From positions 1 through 48,578 of the IMG/VR virus record IMGVR_UViG_3300046468_000496: 48,578 nucleotides of DNA; one strand, given 5' to 3'. Each line of letters starts with the position of its first letter. Within the stretch, counting starts at the first letter, position 1. This document shows, piece after piece, positions 22,521 through 30,084 of the stretch. The notes under the pieces are model-generated. The model worked only from the letters and a program-made list of their open reading frames with translations. It searched no databases and had not been told where the DNA came from. The DNA comes from a virus. The position numbers were made by a program, and so were the translations under genes.

Positions 22521-23594
22521 ATGTCACTATTAGATAAATTAAAGAAATCTTCTCGCTCTGCGGGATGCGCAATACTGTCAGAATCAAAGCTCTTCGGAGA
22601 AAAAGAACTGACATCCACTCCAGTGCCGATGATCAATGCGGCGCTCTCTGGCTCGCTTGATGGCGGTCTAGCATCAGGTCTCACAGTTTTGGCTGGCCCA
22701 TCAAAGCACTTCAAGACATCATTCGCTCTGCTTATGGCAGGTGCATATCTGAAAGAACATAAAGATTCAGTACTTCTATTCTATGATTCAGAATTTGGTT
22801 CACCTCAAGCATACTTCGAATCTTTTGGAATCGATACCACTCGTGTTCTACATACACCTGTCACAAATATTGAAGAACTAAAGTTTGATTTGGTTCATCA
22901 ATTAAATGAAATCGAACGCAAAGATAAGGTGATTGTAGTCATTGATTCGATCGGTAACATTGCTTCGAAGAAAGAAGTTGAGGATGCCGAGAATATGAAG
23001 TCTGTCGCAGATATGACTCGTGCTAAGGCTCTCAAGGGTTTATTTAGAATGATTACACCTAAACTTACTCTGAATGATATTCCACTATTGGCTATCAATC
23101 ATACCTATCAGACTCAAGAGATGTTCTCAAAGGCTGTGGTATCGGGTGGAACAGGTGTTATGTATTCTGCTGATAATGTTTGGATCGTTGGTCGCCGCCA
23201 AGAAAAGACTGGAACAGAAGTAACAGGATACAACTTTATTATCAACATTGAGAAATCAAGGTTCGTAAAAGAGAAATCAAAAATTCCTATCTCTGTCACA
23301 TGGGAAGGTGGAATTGAGAAATATTCAGGTCTTACAGAAGTCGCCATTGATGGTGGATATGTTGTTAAGCCAAAGAATGGTTGGTATCAAGCAAAGAACC
23401 CGACGTCGGGCGAAGAACTCTCTGGCAATGTTCGAATGAAAGATACACTGAAGAAAGAATTTTGGGATAATGTTTTTGAAGAAACAGATTTCAAAGAATA
23501 CATCGAAAAGAAATTCAAGGTTGCAACAATGGAAATGATTGCACCAGATGAATTGTCTAAAATCGATACAGAGCAGGAGGAAGATGATGGATAA
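22521..23594 (+). CDS. uvsX: UvsX, RecA-like recombinase
   Basis: 357 residues (T4: 391). Walker A is the phage form AGPSKHFKTSFALLMA (about residues 57-72), Walker B VIVVIDSIGNI, followed by KAVVSGGTGVMYSADNVWIVGRR, the DNA-binding loop 2/monomer interface region, and an acidic C-terminus. It catalyses strand exchange for recombination-dependent replication and repair, together with gp46-gp47 ends. Confident by motifs and by the uvsX-ORF-41 order typical of T4-like phages. Confidence 0.95.
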   Translation: MSLLDKLKKSSRSAGCAILSESKLFGEKELTSTPVPMINAALSGSLDGGLASGLTVLAGPSKHFKTSFALLMAGAYLKEHKDSVLLFYDSEFGSPQAYFESFGIDTTRVLHTPVTNIEELKFDLVHQLNEIERKDKVIVVIDSIGNIASKKEVEDAENMKSVADMTRAKALKGLFRMITPKLTLNDIPLLAINHTYQTQEMFSKAVVSGGTGVMYSADNVWIVGRRQEKTGTEVTGYNFIINIEKSRFVKEKSKIPISVTWEGGIEKYSGLTEVAIDGGYVVKPKNGWYQAKNPTSGEELSGNVRMKDTLKKEFWDNVFEETDFKEYIEKKFKVATMEMIAPDELSKIDTEQEEDDG

Positions 23595-23901
23595 TTTACC
23601 CGCATACAAATTAGTTGAAAAGCAAAATGTTGATTTCTATGGCTTTCAAATTACCGAAGGAGAATATAAAGATGTTGTTTATTACTATGGTGAAGTAAAA
23701 ATCGAAGAAGACCCTGAAGAGGATGAAGCTATATTAAACTTCAATTATCAGATTGACAATGGGAATGAACAGTATAGTATAAAGGAATTGGAAGATTCCA
23801 TCGGTTTCAATAATTTGATGGGAGATATATTGGCATCAGTTTTAGATAAAGAAGACGAAGAAGAATATGGCGAAGAACCTACAGAAGATAATACTCAGTA
23901 A
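23587..23901 (+). CDS. conserved acidic protein between uvsX and gp41
   Basis: 104 residues. Blocks AYKLVEKQNVDFYGFQITEG and YYYGEVKIEEDPEEDEA suggest a small beta domain; the C-terminus is strongly acidic (DKEDEEEYGEEPTEDN). The strong RBS AGGAGG (23575-23580) fits ATG 23587 better than 23584. It overlaps gp41 by 35 bases. Marine T4-like phages keep a protein of this size here; function unknown. Confidence 0.7.
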   Translation: MDNLPAYKLVEKQNVDFYGFQITEGEYKDVVYYYGEVKIEEDPEEDEAILNFNYQIDNGNEQYSIKELEDSIGFNNLMGDILASVLDKEDEEEYGEEPTEDNTQ

Positions 23902-25225
23902 TTTATTACACAATGAACAATTCACACGAAAAGCATTACCACATATCAAGGTTTCTTACTTTGAAGATGAATATGTTCCTGTATATAAACTGATATTATC
24001 ATTCATTGGTTCTTACAATAAACTACCTAATCCTTCTGCACTTGAGATTGAATTTCAGCAGTCGGATGATGTGACAAGAAAAGATGCGAATGAGGTTGTT
24101 ACCCTCATTAAGAGTCTTGAAGAAAAAGAAGAGGTCGATGAAGAATGGTTGACCGATTCTACCGAGAAATGGTGCAAAGATCGTGCCGTGTATCTCGCCA
24201 TAATGGAATCAATCCACATCATTGATGGTAAATCGAAAGATAGAAGCGAAGGTGCCATACCCGAAATTCTTTCCGATGCTCTTGGTGTTTCATTCGATTC
24301 AAATGTTGGACACGATTATCTTGAGAATGCAGAAGAAAGATTTGACTTCTATCATCTGAAAGAAGACAAGTTTGCATTCGACCTTGAGAAATTCAATGAG
24401 ATCACAAAGGGTGGTGTTAGCAGAAAAACATTGAACATCATCTTAGCAGGAACTGGTGTGGGTAAATCTTTGGCTATGTGTCATTTCGCCTCTGCCGCTC
24501 TTGCTCAAGGTCAGAATGTTCTCTATATCACTCTTGAGATGGCAGAAGAAAAGATTGCCGAGAGAATTGATGCAAATCTTTTCGACATCGATATCAAAGA
24601 CATTGAGAATATGCCTAAGAAAACCTTTGATAATAAGGTGCAAAAGATTCAATCAAAGACCAATGGTAAATTGATCATCAAAGAATATCCTACTGCCGCG
24701 GCTCATACAGGTCATTTCCGTGCACTTCTAGATGAATTGAAACTAAAGAAAGACTTCAAGCCCGATGTAATCTTCATTGACTATCTGAACATCGCTGCTT
24801 CTTCTCGCATGAAAGGACTAGGTGGTTCGATCAATTCGTATACTTATATCAAAGCAATCGCTGAGGAACTTCGTGGTCTTGCCGTGGAGTTCAATTTACC
24901 AATCTGGTCAGCAACTCAAGTGACTCGTACAGGATTCGGAAATACAGATGTTGAGATTACAGACACATCTGAATCATTCGGACTTCCTGCCACTGCCGAT
25001 TTGATGTTGGCTCTGATTTCAACCGAGCAACTTGAGGGTATGAACCAATTGATGGTTAAACAACTCAAGAACAGATACAATGATCCAACTCAGAACAAGA
25101 GATTCATTGTCGGAATTGATCGGGCAAAGATGAGATTATATGATGTCGAGGATTCTGCACAGACACTCTCTAATGAGAATCAGTCTCAACAGACAGATTC
25201 AGATTATTCATCATTCAAGATATAG
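23867..25225 (+). CDS. 41: replicative DNA helicase (gp41, DnaB-like)
   Basis: 452 residues (T4: 475). RecA-fold helicase with Walker A AGTGVGKSLAM (about residue 193), the YITLEMAEEKIAERIDANL H1a motif, Walker B VIFIDYLNI, the SATQVTRTGFGNTDVEITD segment with the glutamine switch, and the arginine finger in FIVGIDRAKMRLY. It unwinds DNA ahead of the fork with a primase. The Ser/Gln-rich end (NENQSQQTDSDYSSF) is a probable flexible tail. Confident. Confidence 0.95.
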   Translation: MAKNLQKIILSNLLHNEQFTRKALPHIKVSYFEDEYVPVYKLILSFIGSYNKLPNPSALEIEFQQSDDVTRKDANEVVTLIKSLEEKEEVDEEWLTDSTEKWCKDRAVYLAIMESIHIIDGKSKDRSEGAIPEILSDALGVSFDSNVGHDYLENAEERFDFYHLKEDKFAFDLEKFNEITKGGVSRKTLNIILAGTGVGKSLAMCHFASAALAQGQNVLYITLEMAEEKIAERIDANLFDIDIKDIENMPKKTFDNKVQKIQSKTNGKLIIKEYPTAAAHTGHFRALLDELKLKKDFKPDVIFIDYLNIAASSRMKGLGGSINSYTYIKAIAEELRGLAVEFNLPIWSATQVTRTGFGNTDVEITDTSESFGLPATADLMLALISTEQLEGMNQLMVKQLKNRYNDPTQNKRFIVGIDRAKMRLYDVEDSAQTLSNENQSQQTDSDYSSFKI

Positions 25226-25227
25226 TC

Positions 25228-25267
25228 TTGACATATGATCAGATTCAGAATATAATACTATACATAT
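25228..25267 (+). promoter_or_regulatory. short-leader promoter of the SprT-like gene
   Basis: TTGACA (25228-25233), 17-bp spacer, TATAAT (25251-25256), 11 bases to ATG 25268, giving a predicted leader of about 4-5 bases. Confidence 0.75.
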
Positions 25268-25702
25268 ATGATTGATATTGAGGCTATTGGTGGGAGAAAG
25301 AAACTGAGAGAAGAGGTGGAAGATGCCACTTTCTTTTTCCTAAAGAAATTATTACCTCGGATAAAAAACATCGAGATCAACATTGTCTTAAAAAGAGGAC
25401 TGAAAGAAAAAGAAGGTCTATATGGTGATTGTATTTGGGAAGATACCAATCATAGACCACGGGTATTCACAATAAGAATGGATTCGGCGGTCGAACATGA
25501 TCTGATTATGGATACCCTTGCGCATGAAATGATTCATGTGAAACAATATGCAAGAGGCGAACTAGTGGATTGTGTCAGAAAAGCTGGTTATAGCAGATGG
25601 AAAGGCAAATTCTACCCTTGGAATGGTAAAGCAGAACCTTGGGAAAAAGAGCCTTGGAAGCGTTCTAAAAAATTATATGAAGAGTGGAAATCTTATAAAT
25701 AG
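25268..25702 (+). CDS. SprT-like zinc metallopeptidase domain protein
   Basis: 144 residues. LAHEMIHVKQYARGEL carries the HExxH zinc motif about residue 92-96 with the following helix typical of SprT-like and related phage proteins; the later PWEKEPW segment occupies the place where a third ligand is usually supplied. Could process a protein or bind DNA-protein crosslinks as SprT/Spartan proteins do. The late box for the next gene overlaps its stop codon. Confidence 0.7.
   Translation: MIDIEAIGGRKKLREEVEDATFFFLKKLLPRIKNIEINIVLKRGLKEKEGLYGDCIWEDTNHRPRVFTIRMDSAVEHDLIMDTLAHEMIHVKQYARGELVDCVRKAGYSRWKGKFYPWNGKAEPWEKEPWKRSKKLYEEWKSYK
25694..25701 (+). promoter_or_regulatory. late promoter box opening the virion-related block
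   Basis: TATAAATA overlapping the SprT-like stop codon, 24-33 bases before the candidate ATGs at 25726 and 25735. It marks the switch to a long run of virion-type genes. Confidence 0.7.
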
Positions 25703-25734
25703 ATGAAAGACCTTCATTTAATTTTATGGGAACT

Positions 25735-27543
25735 ATGCTATCATTTAAAGACTACAAAGAATTTTCGGATATAATCCTTGAAGCAACTGTGAGCGCTGGT
25801 AAATATGGGCCAGGTTCACTTTTTACTTTAAAGACAGATAAGATATCAGCCTTTGAAAATAAGGTAGGAGATAAATTAAAATTACCATCAAGCCCTGTCT
25901 TTAGTAAATTAGATGCCACTAAGATACCGAGTGATGCTCTAATTTTTGGTGATAGTTCTCAGCCACTCAGAGCTGCATTTGAGATTCTCGATGCGCCTGA
26001 TGGAAAATCAGTAGGTTCATTTGCTTGGCATGAAAAGGCAGTTGATAATTATTTCAATGGATTAAAATTAGGTTCAGATATCAATTGGGGTAAAGATACT
26101 CCTACACTCGAAACTGTTCAAGCACTTGGTGTATATTATAAAGATGTCGAAGCCGATGCAAACAACCGCCAAAAGGTCATTGATAATATAAAAAGTATCT
26201 TGAGTAATGGTCAAGATTGGGATTCAAAGGGTAAATCAAACCTCATATCTAAGTTCGATACAATGACATCAAAGAATTTTGCTGAGATGATTGGTCTTAT
26301 AGCCGGAATGGGAGACTTCATGCCTCTTGTAAAATTTAAGCCAAATATCATTCACGGTAGAATCAATGATTACTATGCGGCAGAAGAACAGAACGACAAT
26401 GTTGCGATAACAGGTGTTAAGGCTAATACAGCAGATATGATCATCTCATCAGCCGATGCGAATAAAACAATTGAGGCGATGAAAACCGACACATTCACCT
26501 TTGATAAAAAAGGTATTATCACTGGAGAAAAGAGTAAAATCAATCTGATTCAAGTTTCATTAAAGAAATCCGCAGACAAAGCTCAGTTAGGTAAGGTAAC
26601 AGCATATATCATTCAGAAATATGGATTACCATCATATGATGATTATTTCACAGACATTGTTAGTGAATCTTTCCAAATGAATGAAGGCGTGTTTGATATT
26701 TTCAAAGCAGCTGCCGAAAAGGTAAAAGGTTTATATTTAAGGGTATCAAAGGCATTACGAAACTTCGCAGGAAAGGTAACTGGCAGATTTAAGAAAGCCG
26801 CCAAATCAGAAAAGAAATCTGTATTCTCTAGATATCAGAAGATATTCGGTCTAGATAAAGCAGATATGTTAATGATGGAGCAATACATCGAAGGTGATAA
26901 ACTTCTGATTGAAAAGAAAGTAGTAGGAAATCTTAATAGTAAACTTGAGAAGATCAAAATTTCTGATGCAAATAAACTAGTCAAAGAAGTTCAAAATAAG
27001 AGAAATGGAGTTATAAAACTATATGATACAAAAGATTATCTTATCCATAAAACAGGAACAGAGATAACAAATTTCAAATCATCAAAAGAGATCAACATTG
27101 ATATCGTTTCTAAACTACTATCAAATTCTTATTCATTATCATCTGTCGAATCAATCATCGGCACAACAAATACAGATGAGATATTAAATTCTGTGATTGA
27201 TATGCATAAAGAAGTTTACTTCGGCAAAACATCTCTTCCATTATATAAAGTATATGGAAAATCAAGTGGTAAATCGTATGAATACCTTGGATCAGCCGAA
27301 GACTATGTTGAAAAGAAAAAGGCTAAATTGAAAGATGTTCAATTTCCTATCTCGGGTATCCGACTCAATACACAAGATAAAAAATATCTAAATATTGACT
27401 TATATGTTGTTAGTGATATCGAAGAGAATAAAATTTACTACACGGCATTTCGCACAGGTACAAACGCATCAGGTAGATTCTCTTTTAATTTTGAAGGAAC
27501 TAAAAAGATACCTTATGATAAATTTATCAAATTCTTAAAGTAA
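25735..27543 (+). CDS. large late protein with capsid-targeting-like N-terminus
   Basis: 602 residues from ATG 25735 (605 from 25726). It begins MLSFKDYKEFSDIILEA, resembling the T4 internal-protein targeting peptide MKTYQEFIAEA, and has an ILE|A site matching the T4 prohead-protease rule (L/I)-x-E. The rest is lysine-rich with no recognised domain; residues about 330-370 are strongly basic (KVTGRFKKAAKSEKKS). Predicted to be a core or internal virion protein that could enter the host with DNA. Identity unknown; late expression is well supported. Confidence 0.65.
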   Translation: MLSFKDYKEFSDIILEATVSAGKYGPGSLFTLKTDKISAFENKVGDKLKLPSSPVFSKLDATKIPSDALIFGDSSQPLRAAFEILDAPDGKSVGSFAWHEKAVDNYFNGLKLGSDINWGKDTPTLETVQALGVYYKDVEADANNRQKVIDNIKSILSNGQDWDSKGKSNLISKFDTMTSKNFAEMIGLIAGMGDFMPLVKFKPNIIHGRINDYYAAEEQNDNVAITGVKANTADMIISSADANKTIEAMKTDTFTFDKKGIITGEKSKINLIQVSLKKSADKAQLGKVTAYIIQKYGLPSYDDYFTDIVSESFQMNEGVFDIFKAAAEKVKGLYLRVSKALRNFAGKVTGRFKKAAKSEKKSVFSRYQKIFGLDKADMLMMEQYIEGDKLLIEKKVVGNLNSKLEKIKISDANKLVKEVQNKRNGVIKLYDTKDYLIHKTGTEITNFKSSKEINIDIVSKLLSNSYSLSSVESIIGTTNTDEILNSVIDMHKEVYFGKTSLPLYKVYGKSSGKSYEYLGSAEDYVEKKKAKLKDVQFPISGIRLNTQDKKYLNIDLYVVSDIEENKIYYTAFRTGTNASGRFSFNFEGTKKIPYDKFIKFLK

Positions 27544-27545
27544 TA

Positions 27546-28073
27546 ATGAATAATCATCTAGAAAAGGCATTTAGATTTCACAGAGAGAATAAGATTCCTC
27601 TGGCACATAATATTTTTCGACCACATTCGATACATTACTATCATTTGTTCGAACACGCTAGACAACTGCAAGAGACATACAAACCCTTGAGTGAGTTTGA
27701 TGAATATCTATTATCAACAGACATTGGTAAATTTGGTCTCTACGAAGGCGAACAGGTTCCACTTGATCATCCATTCATTAATGAAGCAGAATATCAAGGC
27801 ACTGAGGTTGAATTGAATAAACCCAAAAGAGGTGGTAAAAAGAAATTTTATGTCTATGTAAAGAATGATAAGGGCAATGTAATCAAGGTTCAGTTTGGTG
27901 ATACATCTGGTCTCAAGGCTAAGATCGATGATCCCGCAGCTCGAAAAGCGTTTTCATCAAGACATAACTGTCCTGCAAAGAAAGATAAAACAAAAGCAGG
28001 TTACTGGTCATGCAATCTTCCACGATATGCATCCGAACTTGGCTTAAAAGGAGGAGGAAATTTTTTCTGGTAA
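27546..28073 (+). CDS. conserved late protein with DUF5872-like C-terminal domain
   Basis: 175 residues. The C-terminal half is distinctive: KKKFYVYVKNDKGNVIKVQF, SRHNCPAKKDKTKAGYWSC, LPRYASELGL. I recall this block (DUF5872-like) from marine T4-like phages, where it recurs alone or attached to head-region proteins; its function is unknown. The Cys/Lys/Trp pattern might bind zinc or nucleic acid. Adjacent genes are one or two bases away, so one late operon. Confidence 0.7.
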   Translation: MNNHLEKAFRFHRENKIPLAHNIFRPHSIHYYHLFEHARQLQETYKPLSEFDEYLLSTDIGKFGLYEGEQVPLDHPFINEAEYQGTEVELNKPKRGGKKKFYVYVKNDKGNVIKVQFGDTSGLKAKIDDPAARKAFSSRHNCPAKKDKTKAGYWSCNLPRYASELGLKGGGNFFW

Positions 28074-28074
28074 C

Positions 28075-28848
28075 ATGAGTAAACCATATAAAGAACAAAT
28101 CAAAGATAATATCAAGTACCGTGAGTTTGATCCTATGATTGAAACTGATGAACTCGTTTGGCATCGTGATAGAGAAAATAGAACCATTACTGTCTTAGAA
28201 GGTGAAGGATGGTTCTTTCAAATGGATAATGAAATTCCAAAGGAGATGTGTGCTGGGGATATTCTCGAAGTGAAAAAGATGGATTACCACAGACTATATA
28301 AATCTGGCACAACACCACTTAAAATTTCAATCGAAGAAAAGTATATGAAATCATTTAAACAATTTAACGAATCCAAGATCGACGAAAAAGTTGATATAAA
28401 GAAAGCTTTGAAGAAAGTTAAGGGATTGTCTAATAAACAAACTGAATTACTTCTTACTTTACCCGCAGGAGTTATAACATCTGTTGTAAGTCAATTGGGA
28501 ATGCTTGTTGCTGATAATGATCCATTAGAAGAAACTGTTTTAAACACTATAATATCTAAAGCTAAAAATGATATGAAAGAAGATTCTCTAAAAGAAGCAT
28601 CATACCCAATCGATATTAAACAGTGGCAATTCTCTCATGGTGCAAAGCAACCAAAAGAAAAGGGAAATTGGATATTTGATTATGAAGCAGCTCTAGGCGC
28701 TCGAGATGGATCGATAGGATTACAGAAAGATACCTTTATGGCAAAGGCAGGATCGACATTCAGAAATGCCACCAAACAGTTATTCAAGTTCTTACAAAAA
28801 GAACTTAAGGTAAAACCCAAAGATGTTAAAATTACACTAGCACCATAA
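28075..28848 (+). CDS. cupin-like domain fused to a capsid-targeting-tagged domain
   Basis: 257 residues. Residues about 15-90 form a small cupin-like barrel (ELVWHRDRENRTITVLEGEGW, then GDILEVKKMDYHRL), a protein normally stand-alone in marine T4-like phages. At residue 91 a new start-like sequence begins, MKSFKQFNESKIDE, identical in DNA for 22 bases to the start of the gene at 30084. The rest is a Lys-rich helical domain plus a C-terminal alpha/beta part, with an SLKE|A prohead-protease-like site. Either a fused gene or two products, the second from the internal ATG at 28345. Possibly a capsid-delivered protein. Confidence 0.65.
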   Translation: MSKPYKEQIKDNIKYREFDPMIETDELVWHRDRENRTITVLEGEGWFFQMDNEIPKEMCAGDILEVKKMDYHRLYKSGTTPLKISIEEKYMKSFKQFNESKIDEKVDIKKALKKVKGLSNKQTELLLTLPAGVITSVVSQLGMLVADNDPLEETVLNTIISKAKNDMKEDSLKEASYPIDIKQWQFSHGAKQPKEKGNWIFDYEAALGARDGSIGLQKDTFMAKAGSTFRNATKQLFKFLQKELKVKPKDVKITLAP

Positions 28849-30084
28849 ATGGACTCATTTAAACAGTATATATCAGAAAATAAGGGAGGTAAGAATACTC
28901 ACATGACACACATCGAAGATCGTGTGATCTATGGTGGTGTTACCGGGGCCAGAGAGGCTATCTTTGCTTTAAGATCGATGAGAGATATGTTAGCTGGTAA
29001 CTCTAGTACCTCTCACGATGTAACTGTTAAATGGGATGGTGCGCCAGCTGTCTTCGCTGGAATCGACCCATCTGATGGGCAATTCTTTGTTGCTAAAAAA
29101 GGAATCTTTAATAAAGAACCCAAGGTATATAAATCTGAAGCAGATGTCAAGGCTGATACATCAGGTGATCTTGCAGATAAATTAATAATCGCATACAACG
29201 AATTAAAGAAATTAGGAATCAAGGGCGTTATTCAAGGTGACATAATGTTTACCTCTGGTGATCTCGCTAAAGAATCTATTGAAGGTCAATCTTATTACAC
29301 ATTTCAACCAAATACAATTGTTTATTCTATTCCTGTCGATTCTAGTCTCGGCAAGCAGATAGCAAAAGCAAAGATTGGTGTGGTCTTTCATACAACATAC
29401 GAAGGTGATTCATTCGAAAACATGAAAGCCAAATTCAAGGTTGATATGACCAAATTAAAGAAGGCTGACTCTGTTTGGTATCAAGATGCTGAATATAATG
29501 ATGTGAGTGGCAAGGCTACTTTCACCGCGGCGGATACAAATGAAGTTAATAATGCTCTAACAAATGCTGGAAAGATATTTCAGAAGATTGCAGGATCGAC
29601 TCTCCGCCAGATTGAAAAGAATCAATCTCTTGCACAACAATTCGAAACTTTTAATAATACACTAGTTCGTAAAGGAGAAAGAATAGCATCTCCTACAAAA
29701 CATGTCAATGATCTGATCGCTTGGTTCGAGGCTAAATTCGAAAAGGAAAGATCACAAAGAAAATCTACAAAGGGCAAAGAAGGAGTCAATAAGAAGGAGA
29801 AAGAACTCATGAGTTTCTTCTCATCTAAAAATAGAAAGAACCTTGAACTTGTATTTGAACTTCAAAATGCAATCGTGGATGCGAAACTAATTATTATAAA
29901 TAAACTAGATAAGGTGAAACAGATGAAAACATTTGTTCGCACCAAAAATGGATTCAAGGTTACAGGCTCGGAAGGGTTTGTTGCTATCGATAAGACAAGT
30001 AATGGAGCAGTGAAACTTGTTGATAGACTTGAATTCTCTACAAACAATTTTAGTAAAGATGTAATAAAAGGATGGGAACGTTAA
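28849..30084 (+). CDS. ligase-like nucleotidyltransferase (DUF6267 type)
   Basis: 411 residues starting MDSFKQYISEN, a capsid-targeting-like peptide. Three motifs suggest a covalent nucleotidyltransferase of the DNA/RNA ligase superfamily: VKWDGAPAVF (motif I, K61-x-D-G), GVIQGDIMF (motif III-like), and EGFV (375-378) followed 14 residues after its Glu by VKLVDR (motifs IV-V). The gap between motifs I and IV is larger than in typical ligases, implying an insertion. Marine T4-like phages carry relatives annotated as DUF6267 or hypothetical. A role in sealing RNA or DNA, possibly after delivery with the virion, is inferred. Confidence 0.7.
   Translation: MDSFKQYISENKGGKNTHMTHIEDRVIYGGVTGAREAIFALRSMRDMLAGNSSTSHDVTVKWDGAPAVFAGIDPSDGQFFVAKKGIFNKEPKVYKSEADVKADTSGDLADKLIIAYNELKKLGIKGVIQGDIMFTSGDLAKESIEGQSYYTFQPNTIVYSIPVDSSLGKQIAKAKIGVVFHTTYEGDSFENMKAKFKVDMTKLKKADSVWYQDAEYNDVSGKATFTAADTNEVNNALTNAGKIFQKIAGSTLRQIEKNQSLAQQFETFNNTLVRKGERIASPTKHVNDLIAWFEAKFEKERSQRKSTKGKEGVNKKEKELMSFFSSKNRKNLELVFELQNAIVDAKLIIINKLDKVKQMKTFVRTKNGFKVTGSEGFVAIDKTSNGAVKLVDRLEFSTNNFSKDVIKGWER

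Noticed and set aside
29895-29902. TATAAATA inside the ligase-like gene
   Set aside because: It is internal, with no start codon at a suitable distance and no gene beginning there; probably chance in A+T-rich sequence.
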